Positions 36,731 to 48,322 of a stretch of 64,000 nucleotides of DNA are shown here, one piece after another. The translations under genes and the position numbers were made by a program. The stretch is from Vigna angularis. Lineage: Eukaryota; Streptophyta; Magnoliopsida; Fabales; Fabaceae. The stretch lies in assembly GCF_016808095.1 (NCBI RefSeq), contig NC_068970.1, positions 43,869,630 to 43,933,629 on the forward strand, in the 5' to 3' direction. The first letter of the stretch is position 1. Each line of letters begins with the position of its first letter. The notes below the pieces were generated by a model that had not been told where the DNA came from, did no database searches, and saw only the letters and a program-made list of their open reading frames with translations.

Positions 36731-37717
36731 CGAGGTGCAATGAATGGAGTGAGAGAGAAACTAAAAGCCATAGATGAAAGATTGCAAGTTGATCAATGAT
36801 GGAAATATACAGAGCATGAGTGAAATGAAAAGGTCAAATATTATACAACATGATGGAGGATGCAAGTAACAACAAAATTTGTAGAATTACTTTTACCTAT
36901 TAATTCCACCATCCAATTCCATCTGGGATTTCCTAAAACTACAAAGTTTAGAACACTTCATCATAACATATAAGACATGTTTGTTATTAGAGTTAAGAAA
37001 ATGTATGATGATTTAAGTCAGCTAATGAATGACAAAGCTAGGGAGAACTTTAGAAAAGATGATAAAAATGATGATTGAGCATAACTTTGAAATGAAGCAG
37101 ATGATGGATGACATAAATAAGAGGTTTCAAAATTTGATAGTTGATGTGAACGCATAGGATTCAAAGATCAAATCAACAACCAATTATAGAATCACATTAC
37201 GTTGATATGTCTAGTGATGGACATATACATCTTACTAAAGGTATTGTTGAACCTATTAATGATGCCAGAACAATGTCAACTACTTCAAGTGTAGATGTTT
37301 GCTCATAAGATATTATTATGAGAACAACTAATGATGCTAAAATTGAGTTGAAGTCACACGCTCCATACATCAAGTTTGACGATGTGAACAATGAAAATAA
37401 ATCTAGTGGTGATATTTGTTGACTTGGTTACGGAACAAAAAGAATAGTTGTGACTTTTTTTTTTCTATTTCTTGCTTCTTAATCAAGTAAAAGTAATTAT
37501 CTTTACATTGTAACAAGTTAGTATGGTGTTAAATCTACCAAACATATCAATCATATAAGTCCAAGAGTTTTTAATTTTAATTGAAAATTTACTTTGATTA
37601 AAGTTAGAAACTTCCTTGTGATTGAATGAGTTTTAGCCAATAATTAAGAATATACTTTGATGAAAGGTGAAAATTTTAACAAGAATTAATAAAAAATGTA
37701 CTGTTAACTAGCTTTTT

Positions 37718-37807
37718 TAATACAAGAGGTAAAAGAATAAACATGATTATGAATAGGGATATTAATACAAGAGGTAAAAGAATAAACATGATTATGAATA
37801 GGGATAT
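37718..37807 (+). repeat. 45-bp tandem duplication
   Basis: Unit 'taatacaagaggtaaaagaa' to 'gaatagggatat' is present twice with starts at 37718 and 37763 and no visible differences, so it is recent. The flanks are AT-rich with no gene. Confidence 0.93.
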
Positions 37808-38284
37808 TTAATTGAGAATGTACTTTGGTTAAAATTACTATGATTAATCTACAAAGTTCTTGCTTTTAATTGAGAATGTACTTTGGCTAATAGTGAGAAT
37901 GCCAACAAATTAATTAAAAATTTACATTGATTACTTTGAAAATTTAAGGTAATAATATTTAGATATCCAATGATGAATCTTATTTTGAAAAAACAGTAAA
38001 ATCAACCTATTTTCCTTTTATTATTATTTTTATATCTTTTTATAAATTTATTTCTTTTTATCTTTTATTATTTTGTTCTTTACTCTTTATTTATCTTTAT
38101 CTTCATTATTTTTTTTTATTTTACTAACCCTTTTTATAGTTTTTATAAGTAATTTGTTAAGAATCAATTCCTTGTTTGTTGGAAGATGACTTAGTGTTGA
38201 ATTTACTCATTCTCTTTTGTTGGCTATTATCTTAACAATGTTAAAGTTACTATAATTTAGTAGTATTGATTTGGTCACGCCAAT

Positions 38285-41200
38285 GACAACATTATCAAAG
38301 AGGCCGAAGTCTGCATGGGGGATCAAAAGTTTTGTGGGTCTAGCTGGCTACTAGAGGAGATTCATAGAAGGGTTCTAAAAAATAGTGGTACCTTTATAGT
38401 GCACAATTTTAGGTATTCATCGATCACAAGAGCTTGACGTATTTGTTTCATAAAAAATAGTTGAATATGAGGTACAGGTGGTGGATGAAATTCTTGAAGA
38501 ACTATGACTTTGAACTCCTATATCACCTAAGGAAGACAAATGTGGTGGTTGATACATTGAACAAAAAGATAATGCATGTGTTATACATGATGATCAAAGA
38601 GCTTGAGCTTGTTGAAAAGTTCAGAGATCTTAAGTTGTAGGTGGAATTTGTAGCAGATTTCATTATATGTAGTAACATGACTATATCTAGTGATTTTCTA
38701 AGTTTGATGAAGGAGAAACAAATGTTTTATCCTAGCCTATGGAAGATAGTGGAGTTGGTTAGCACAAAACAGGCTAAAGAGTTTGTAATGGAGGAATATG
38801 TAAAGACTTAAAAAATGACATTTTACAAGTAGTAGTAGTTTAAAATTAGTGAGATTCAATTATTTTAATATTAAAACTATTTTAATATAAATATTTTTGT
38901 TATGAACGAGTTTCATTATTTTAAAACATACTATCTCGCTAAAAATCACTTTTCTAAAGTTCTCTGATTTCTTACTAGGAGTTCTCATCCTCTGTTCGCT
39001 TGATTGAAGAATTGGACGGATCAATTTCTCAAATAAAGTAAGTTGGTTTTCTTCTCCTCTTTTTGGTACATTTCATTCTTCCTTTGCATGAGAACTTGTT
39101 GTGTTTGCATGTGACGTTTGAGTCTTTTATAAGACTCTCTACTGATCAATGGTCCTAATAGTGTACGTTGATCGTGTTTCTGTTGTTCGTTGAAGCAGAT
39201 AGGATTTCCTATGCGTTTGGAACTGTTTTAGGCTTTCTAGAATGGTTTGGTCATCTATTAGGTAAGGAACGATAATTACCTTGTTTATAAGTTTTTCTAC
39301 TAAGATAATTTAAACTTGCACGTCTAAGTTATTGAAATTGATAATTTAGCATGTTGAAATTCTGTTGTGTTTGATGGTTGTACGTTGCTTGATCTTCTCT
39401 GAATTGGTCTTGAGTTGAGAAACTAAGGATCTGACCATTTCAACAAATTGGTAGGCATTCTGACATTGAAAATTATTTTTGAACCAAGTGAGAGATATCA
39501 ATTTGATCATCTGATCAGGTCCATGTTTCCTCAAATCATAGATTTGAATATGCTAGTTTCTGATATGGTGTTGAATGGAACTAATATGGCATTGACCGTA
39601 AGCTTGGTTGTGAAGGTCTGAGAGCATTTAAGCTCCAGACTGTTGAAGACCATGTTTATGCCACCAAGCGACAAAAAATGCATTTGGTCTGGTGTTCAGC
39701 GATGACTTTGTACTATTAAGCACCAATTTTCTCTATAGGTCTGGAACCTTTTTCATCTTAACTGACTAAGAGACATGTTGGTCTCGCTGAGCAAGAGGTT
39801 TTGTGAGAGCCCTGGTGATGAGCGCCAGAACTAGTGTTGAGTGCTCCCTTTTGCGAGGGTTTTGCGTTGAGCATCAGTTTGAGAACAAATGTGGTTTTAT
39901 TTGATTTTCTAATATTGGATTGTTTGAAATGGTTTACCAGGGTTTCTATGTATGGTTATTATGGATTGTCATGTTTCATGGATTGATAACATGATTGTGA
40001 GTATGTATGGTGTTTATTCTTGTATGATATTATTGTGAATGTGAGTTTATTAAATCATGGTATGAAAGTGATGATGAAGTAGTGATTTCTAGGGAGGTAA
40101 TTTTGTGGAATGTGTGTTTCACTAGGGTGTGCCTTGAGGTAAGGACTTTTCCATTTGGTGTAGTTATCCTGAACTCTACTAATCATTCACACTCATGTTG
40201 AGGATGATGATTAGGTGGTGAGAGTGACATGAGGTCTTGTCATAAGGATGACCTCGTGGTTTTTATGACTGTGACAAGGACTAACCTTGTGTATTTCAAC
40301 TTGACAGAGTAGTATGTTATCACCACAAGTGCATGGCTTCACTAGTCTGACACAAGGGCATGTATCCGAATAATTGAGTCTAGTATGATTCTTGAAATGT
40401 GATATGGTTATTTTATGAATGAGTAATGTATGATAATATATCTGTATTTGTTTCATGAAAACTCTTTTGGTACATTAGCTTACCCTTTTTTCTCTATTTG
40501 TTTGTCTGTTAGTTTCTTCTTATTTGCTATAATCACCTTAATGGTGTGAGAAAGTGAGGATGTTCTAATTGATCCGGTATAGGGTGAGGGAGATGCAACA
40601 ACCTAGTTAGGAATTGTTATATTGTCTATAAGTTTCCTTCTTTTGAAAATTCTAGCTTCCTATTAGTGTCTATATATTATTTTGTATACTCAGTACATGC
40701 TTCACGGATTACTATAATATAATAGTTATGTTTCTATTTCACTTGCATGTTAATTATAATTTATATAACTTTTATTTAGTATTTTTTCACTATTAAATAG
40801 GATATTACAGTAGATGGTGTGTTGAGGTTCAAAGGAAGAGTGTCTACCAGACAATGTTGAGTTGAAGAGGTTAATCCTTGAGGAGGGACATCAGAGTAGT
40901 TTTAGCATGCATCCAGGCACGACTAAAATGTATCAAGACCTCAATGAGTCTTTTTGGTGGTCTGGTATGAAGAGAGATGTGATGTATGTCTAACCTATCA
41001 AAGAGAAAAAGTGGAGCATCAGAGACCTAGTGGGTTGTTGTAGCATATGGAGATCCCCAAATGGTAATGAGATAACGTCTATATGGACTTTGTTACTCGT
41101 TAGCCACAATCGGTTAGAGGTAAGATGCTATCTGGGTCATAGTGGATAGGTTGACAAAGAATGCTTATTTCTTGGTTGTAAATCTAAGGATGTCTATGGC

Positions 41201-41500
41201 AAAGATGATATAATTGTACATAAAAGAGATAATGAGGTTGCATGGTATGCCAACAAGTATTGTGTTAGATAAAGATCCATAATTCACTTTTAGATTATGC
41301 TAAATTCTAGGAGGCAATGTATAGTAGGTTGAGGATGAATTTTACCTATCATCCTCAAATAAATGGTTAGTTAAAGAGGACAATCCAGTCGTTGGAGGAT
41401 TTGTTGAGGACCTACGTCTTAGATCACTTGGGGAGTTGCGATGAAGAGCTACCTATGGTGGAGTTCACCTACAACAACCTTTTAGGCAAGTATTGGTATG
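38285..41500 (+). pseudogene. Decayed Ty3/gypsy pol (RNase H and integrase) split by an LTR-like insertion
   Basis: From 38420 to 38830 the frame shows 'DHKSLTYLF', 'WMKFLKNYDFELLYH' and 'NVVVDTLNKK', the RNase H tail and its usual continuation. After the insertion at 38816-40809 it resumes with 'VDGVLRFKGRV' at 40811. 'NVYMDFVTR' near 41070 and 'LRMNFTYHPQING' near 41330 belong to the integrase core. Numerous stops and frameshifts make it non-functional. Confidence 0.72.
38816..40809 (+). mobile_element. About 2-kb LTR-like repeat, copy 1
   Basis: Starts TGACATTTTACAAG and ends '...aggatattaca', giving TG...CA borders, and sits between the RNase H and integrase parts of the gypsy pseudogene. 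It shares long stretches with 41660-43215, for example 'gaattggtcttgagttgag' and 'aatttgatcatctgatcagg'. No matching target duplication was seen, so the borders are provisional. Confidence 0.5.
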
Positions 41501-41659
41501 ACATCCTACAAGGCTTTGTATGGTAGGCGATGCACAACTTCTTTATACTGGTATCTAAAAGGTGAAGTTGTGTTGGTAGGTCTTGAGCTGTTGCAGCAAA
41601 TGACAGAAAAGGTGTAGTTGATACAAGAGTGGTTGAAGTCTTCATAGAGTAGCATGTAA

Positions 41660-43212
41660 TTTTCTTTAGTTTGTGCATGTCTCCATGCATGTGAGCAGTC
41701 CTCCATTGCATGTGTCATCATTTGAGTGTTCTATTATACTCGCTATTAATCAGTAGTCCTAACGGTATGCCCTGATCATGTTTCTGTGATTTGTTGGAGC
41801 AAATAGAGTTCTTTGAGCTGTTGGAGTTGTCTTAGCACTCTTAGAGTTGTTTGATCATCTGAAAGGTAAGGGAAACTAACTACCACGTTTTATAGTTATT
41901 GATGTGTTGCGTGTTTGTTTTGGTATGAAATCAATAGTTTGGCATGTGGAAGTTCGATTGTGTTTACTTGTTGTATGTTGCTTGTTTTTTGTTGAATTGG
42001 TGTTGAGTTGAGGGCCTCATGATCTGGCCATTTGAGCAAATTGGTATGCATTACTAAAACCTATTTTTGAACCATGCACTAAGTCAGGAATACTAATTTG
42101 ATCATCTGAATAGGTCCTTAGTTCCCTAAAATACAATTTTGAAGTTGCTAGTTTTAGATATGGCATTAAGCGTAGTGGGTTGTGCAAGTTTGGAAGCAAT
42201 TGTGTTCTAGACCGTTGAGCGCTAGCTTTCACCGTTGAGTAGCCATTTCTGCAAATGGTCTGGCGTTTATTGGTGATAGAGTACTGCTGAGCGCTAATTA
42301 CAACTACAGGTCTGGAACCAATTTAATCTTTTTTCGTTGCACGACAGGTTGGTCTTGTTGAGTGAGGCAATTTGTGAAAGCTTTGGCGCTGAGCTTTCTC
42401 TTTTGCGAGAGTTTTTGTGTTGAGCGTCATTTTGATCACCAATATGGTTTTCTATGATTTTCTAATTCTTGATTGTTTGAACTAGTTTATTATGGATTTT
42501 ATGTATGTTTAGTGTGAATTCATGATGACTCATGGATTTATAAAATGGATATATTTATGAATTAAGTGTGTTGTGAAAAGAATTTCAAGGAGAAATTTCT
42601 TGTTATGGGTTCAAGTAAGTATATGTATTGATGTAAGGATTTCATATTGAGGATTATCCTAACGCTCTAATAATCATCCAATCTCAAGTAAAGAAGTATG
42701 TGGTTTGTAGAGAGATGAGCAACAAGTCCTAGTCTTGGGGCTTTCTCTTGGCTTAAGGCATTAACAAACTAACCTTATGTGTGGTAGCATAAAACCCATT
42801 GGCAATGACTCTAGAGAGTAGTAAGGGCTACAACAAGAGCATAACCTTTCAGAGTTTGACATCAATACATGTATTTGGATGGTCAAGTCTATAATGAATA
42901 ATTGTATGCCTTAGGAATGATTGATATACTTTTGTTTATGTGTTAGCATTTATATTTTTGTTGTATGAATACTCTTTTGGTAAATTAGTTTATCTTTCTA
43001 TCTCTGTCAGTTTTGTTGTGTTTGTCTTTTTGTTTGCAATTATCACCTTAATGGTTTGAGCAGTCTTTGTGGATCAGGTGTAGGATAGTGATAGTACGAA
43101 AGCATAGAATAAGATGTAGTTTATGTGTAGATATCAGTTTTTGAAAAACTCTTGTCTACTTTTGGTTTGGTAGGATTCTTGTATATTTTTGTAGTATAGT
43201 TATAAATAGATA

Positions 43213-43215
<3 letters not shown>
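41660..43215 (+). repeat. LTR-like repeat, copy 2
   Basis: Homologous to 38816-40809 over most of its length but clearly diverged ('gaattggtgttgagttgag', 'aatttgatcatctgaatagg', 'attatcaccttaatggt' near 43036). It follows directly on the integrase remnant, so copies 1 and 2 may be two LTRs around a mostly deleted element, or copy 1 may be an independent insertion. Confidence 0.55.

Positions 43216-43217
<2 letters not shown>

Positions 43218-43276
<59 letters not shown>
43218..43276. repeat. (TA)n microsatellite
   Basis: About 29 uninterrupted TA dinucleotides at the end of LTR-like copy 2. Confidence 0.95.
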
Positions 43277-43281
<5 letters not shown>

Positions 43282-43759
43282 TTTGAGTTAACTATTTTTT
43301 ATATTGAATGTGTGATAATTCCTATAATAGTTGAATATTATAAAAAAAATGGAATACAAAATTGAACTCCTTAACACTAATTATAACAATATAATTTGGA
43401 TTAAAATTACAAAAGAAAAAAGGTTATACAAATTAACAAAGTGAAATTATTAACGAGAAGAAAACGATAAAACTATTAACATGTATAGGTAGAGATAAAT
43501 TTTTGATTCCAATATAACAATGTCTTTTGGACTGAAAAATGTGGAGGCTATATATTAACAACTAACAAACTATATCTTACGAGAGATGTGAGGAAAAAGT
43601 TTGAAAGTGTACGTAGATGATATGGTAGTAAAATTGGAAGGTGTAATTTATCATGTTAAAGACTTGGAAAAATTCTTCACAATGGTGTATAAATTTGAGC
43701 TGAAGCTGAACCCAAAAAAAGTGTATGCGTCTTCTGACAAACTTAGATATACATATATG

Positions 43760-45000
43760 TGAACTTTATATTTTTAAACATATGACTAATAAGAGTTCAA
43801 ATTGAAATAAAATTAATTAAATAAAAAATATTTATTCTTCAAAGATTTTCTATTAATATGAATAATAATTTTTTATAATAAAATTCAATCATCATGAAAA
43901 TAAAATGTATTCATCAACTCTTCATTAAATAGTTTCACACATTTTCCATACAAATAGATGTATTTCAATATGTTCAAAAGTTTTAAATATAAACCCCTTC
44001 TAGAAAATTTCTTTGAATTTCAATATTTGAGAAATTTAAAAGATAAAAAATTAAAAATATTTACCATGTTAATTTTAAAATAAATTTGAATTTTAAGCCA
44101 TATTAATTTGATATTAACATATATTAACAGATAATCCAAATTAAGGTACTAAAAAAATGTTAAAAAATTATTAACCAATTAAAATATTAAAATATATGAA
44201 AAATTGACATTTCAATATACATAGTTTATGATAATTATAATTAATGTCATTATTTAAAGATGTTCTTAACATACTACAACTTAATCCAGACGAGAATCAT
44301 TTCATATCTAAAATATGATGAAAAACGTGTTAAATTGATTATATATGCACAAAACCAAACAGATGGTTTAACTTAAGAACGAAAATTTTAAACTAAGTTT
44401 TGAATTTTTTTTCATTAAATTTTGATAAAAAAAATAATTTTAAATAAAATATATTGGTAGTAATTATGGTTATTATAATAATTATCAATATTTTATATGG
44501 AAATATATGAATAATAAGTGTTCAAAATTTTTAAAATATTAATTGAAATAAAATTAATTCAATCATAAGATTTAATCTTCAAATATTTTCCTATTAATAG
44601 TAATAATTCTTATTTATAATTAAAGTTCAATATCCATTAAAATAAAATGTATCCGTCAATTTTTCCTCAAATAGTTTTACATTACACATTTTGCATACAA
44701 ATCAAATATTTTAAAATTTTTGAACTCTTATTATTCATATATTTCCATACAAAATATTGATAATTATTATAACAACCAAAATTACTACCAATATATTTTA
44801 TTTAAAATTATTTTTAACAAAATTTAATGAAAAAATTCAAAAAATTTTAAATTTTAAATATGAAATCACTTTTAGGAAATTTATTTGAATTGAAATATTT
44901 TAGAAGGTTAAAAGATAATAAATTCAAAATATTCATTATATTTAAAATAAATTTAAATTCATGTTAATTTAATATTAGTAGTGTTTCCTATTTTAATGGA
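43760..45000. repeat. Two diverged direct copies of an AT-rich sequence
   Basis: A block at about 43790-44115 ('gagttcaaattgaaataaaa', 'aaaataaaatgtattc', 'ttgaatttcaatatttgag') recurs at about 44520-44975. The second copy contains an inserted arm of the fold-back at 44399-44855. No gene is present. Confidence 0.6.
44399..44855. repeat. Fold-back inverted repeat, arms ~145 bp
   Basis: The arm at 44399-44545 ('ataaaatatattggtagtaa', 'ggaaatatatgaataataag') is matched in reverse complement by 44705-44855 ('cttattattcatatatttcc', 'ttactaccaatatattttat') with only a few differences. The spacer is about 160 bp. It could form a stable hairpin. Confidence 0.85.
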
Positions 45001-45113
45001 CATAATATTAAATAATATATTTATCAATTTTATAATTATTTTCATGACTAAAATTAAACTAAATAATCAACCTGGATCTGATAAAATAAATGATGAATAC
45101 AAATTAAAAAAAA

Positions 45114-46287
45114 GTTTAATACATCATTTTGATTCCTAGTTTTGGGCTTTTCTTCAAAGTCGTCCTACTCTTTAAAAAAATTCAGTAAGACCCTATATTT
45201 TGTTAAAAACAGTTCAAAATGGTCATTTTGGCTTACAACGTTAAAAACAAAACGGTGCAATTGTCTCCGTGTCAAAAATTGAATGATGTGTATAGTTTTT
45301 GATTGTGTGACAAGGTAAGGTGAATTGAGTTGGCAAGGTATGTGAAAATGTTAAAAAGTTGAAGTTATTAGGTAAAAGAAAAGGGATAAGGTTTGTGCAA
45401 AATCATGTGTAAAATCAGAAGCCCCAATTGCAATTTTCAAAATCAGAATCTCAATTCATAATTCACAAAATCATGTGCAAAATCAGAAACCCTAATTGTC
45501 AATTTGCAATTCACAAACAATCAGAAACCTCGTCTCTCTCCCAACATTTCGGCAACCATCACCTCATTGTTGTCTTCTTCTTCACCTCAAACACCCAACA
45601 CCAAAAAAAAATCATTCAAAGAGGAGGAAGAAGGTTGAACAATAATTGAGAAAAGGGACCGGTGGTAACGTTGGTGGAGCTCTTGGCCAATGATGCGCCT
45701 TGGAAAAGATGCAACAACACCGACGATCACATCTGGCTCCGACGCTAATGGCGAGGTGAGAAAAGTGAAGCCGTGGGTGAAGGTGGTATTGTAGTGGCCT
45801 CACGCAAAGAAGATGGAGGTGTGTGCGGTAGGTTTCCTTCTCTCTTTTATTGTGGTTGAATTACAAAACGAATGAAGAAAGAGAGATTATGAATGCTGAA
45901 ACGGGATTCTTCCAATTGCACCTTCAACGAACCATGAACCCAAATTGAAGATCACTTTCACCAGATTCTTGAACACCAAATCGCGAATGGATTCTAACCT
46001 AATTGTAATTTTATTTAACCCTCAGTTAAACTTTTTACACGTCATTCAATTTTATTTTTAAAATTTACACCTTAAAATATATCAAATGTGCCACGTATTG
46101 CAAAACTGTACACATCATTCACTTTTGGCCACAGAGACAATTGCAGCGTTATGTTTTTAACGCCGTAAGCCAAAAGGATCACTTTGAACCGTTTTTAACG
46201 AAATATTGAGCATTACTAAACTTTTTTAAAAGGTAGAACGACTTTGAACAAAAAATCCAAAACTAGAAACCAAATGATGTATTAAAC
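45114..46287. mobile_element. Mutator-like TIR element, 1174 bp, TIRs ~180 bp
   Basis: The left end GTTTAATACATCATTTTG and the inverted right end GTTTAATACATCATTTGG begin TIRs that stay alignable for about 180 bp, including 'gtgcaattgtctccgtg' on the left against 'ctgcaattgtctctgtg' on the right. Flanks TAAAAAAAA (45105-45113) and AAAAGAAAA (46288-46296) match at 7 of 9 positions, weak because of low complexity. The interior (45440-45960) is less AT-rich than the TIRs and has no convincing frame; it could be captured host sequence. Confidence 0.75.
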
Positions 46288-48240
46288 AAAAGAAAAACGT
46301 TAACTGAATAATCCACATTTTGTAAATAAATCGTGAACACTTTTTTAAAATAACTTTTCTTAAGAAAAATATATATTATAGTAATTTTGTTTATTATAAT
46401 CATTACTATTATTTACCAAATATATTATAACATCATTTTAATAGTTTATAAAACATTATATGTTCAATAAAAAGGAACAGATAACTAAAAAGTAAGATTA
46501 TAAAATCTCAATTACAATTATCCAAACATAACGATAAGATCAAATTATATACACACCGAGCTTCTAAAACTACAAGTGTCTATACATAAGCTAAGAGTTT
46601 TACACAACATCACATATGTACATATACATAAACCACTGAAACATCACTCTCGACACATAACTCTTACTCCATTAAAACATCATCATCTGCTCACACCAAT
46701 TAGATAATCATTGTAAAAAAGAACACAAACAAACATACAAACAAAACATCAGTGTAAACTAATTTTACCAAAGAACATTCATACAATTAAATCACAAGAA
46801 TATATAACAATTACTCTCAAATCAATTAAGACATAATCATGCACATCACCTCTAGACTTGACCATTCAAATACAAGGTATTGATATCAAACTCTTGGAGA
46901 ACCAAACAACTTGTCCACTCAAACTACCACACAAGGTTAACCCATCAAACATCTATGGTCAAAGAAATGTCACTAGACTATAGACCTCCTTCTACTCCTC
47001 ATTCATACTCTATCCTTCTTTACTTGAGCTTAGGTGGTTGTTGAAGTATCATGATGATTCCCCATTTCGAAGCCCCTACATCAAAACTTCACACTATAAA
47101 ACAACAATAAGGATTTTTCATTTGGAATTCCTTTCACAACATACCTAATCCATACACACATCAATGTTTATCACCCATAAAACATCAATATTTACAAATA
47201 AGTATGTAATAAATATCCGCAGATACCAACTATTCATCATGGTTTTATCCGCAGATATCTACAAACGCAATCTGTTTTTGTAGTAAAAGTCATTATTCTC
47301 GTGTTTTTTTTTCTATAAGCATGTTTCATGTGTATCAATTATACAAGTATTATTATACAAATATTGCACTATAATCAATAGCCTATTCCCTTCTATAAAA
47401 GCAAATGTTTGAAATCATATGTACATGAGAATTTACTTAGAGAGAAGCTGGCACGTTATGATAATTATGTTGAATGATTTCTTTCGTAAACATAGATTAA
47501 AATTTGTTAACACTTAATTGAACTATGCTAACTTTAAATGTGTGATTACTTCCTATTTTTCCTTTTGTTTTTGAAATTAACTTATTCATTAATATTTTAT
47601 TTTTAAAAAATTAACACAAATAACTTCTAAAATCGATTTGATAGCATTAATTTCTATAAGTTAAATGTACGAATAAATTATTTTTAGCTTATCAAGACAT
47701 CAATTTTATTTCTAGAAGTTATTATGAAAATATCCTCTAAATTGTGATTTTTCTTAAGGATAAAAAAATTATTCAATCTACAACGTACATTTAATAAGCC
47801 GAAATCAAGGGTCATTATGGTTTTCAATTCATACTGCCATGCTTCAGAGGACGCTAGCTATCCGCTGGTAGTTTTCGTATTTCCAACCAAGTTAGCATTG
47901 ATCACCATTGGAAGTGAAACCAAAAGAGTGTAATCCATAATAAGTTCACCACATCCACGTGTTTAATTATTAGAAATATTTAGTTAGACCGTCCTGCTAC
48001 TAAAACAGCAACCCCCCCCCCCCCCCAAAAAAAAAAAAAACAATCAAATTGTCAATTTCACGGCTTCATGAAGTTCGTCATTCTGGTTCGCAAAACTTAC
48101 AAGTGCAAAAACCTTAGTAGATAGCTATAAATCTACAACTATTTACCAGAGCACACCTTTCGAGTAAAAACTATATTCTTTTATTTTTTATTTGGCTAAA
48201 TACATTTTCTCAAAAAAAAAAAAACTACGAATACTAATAA
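46288..48240. other. AT-rich intergenic DNA
   Basis: No gene or element that I can name. 46850-47010 resembles, in reverse orientation, part of the LTR-like repeats at 38.8-43.2 kb ('ctcttggagaaccaaac', 'aaggttaacccatcaaac'). A C15A14 homopolymer junction is at 48012-48040. Confidence 0.4.
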
Positions 48241-48322
48241 TATCAAAAACCTGAGTACACCTGTGATAAAAAAAATGACGAGGACAAATGCTATATGGAC
48301 TAGTAAAACTTGTCCAATCCTA

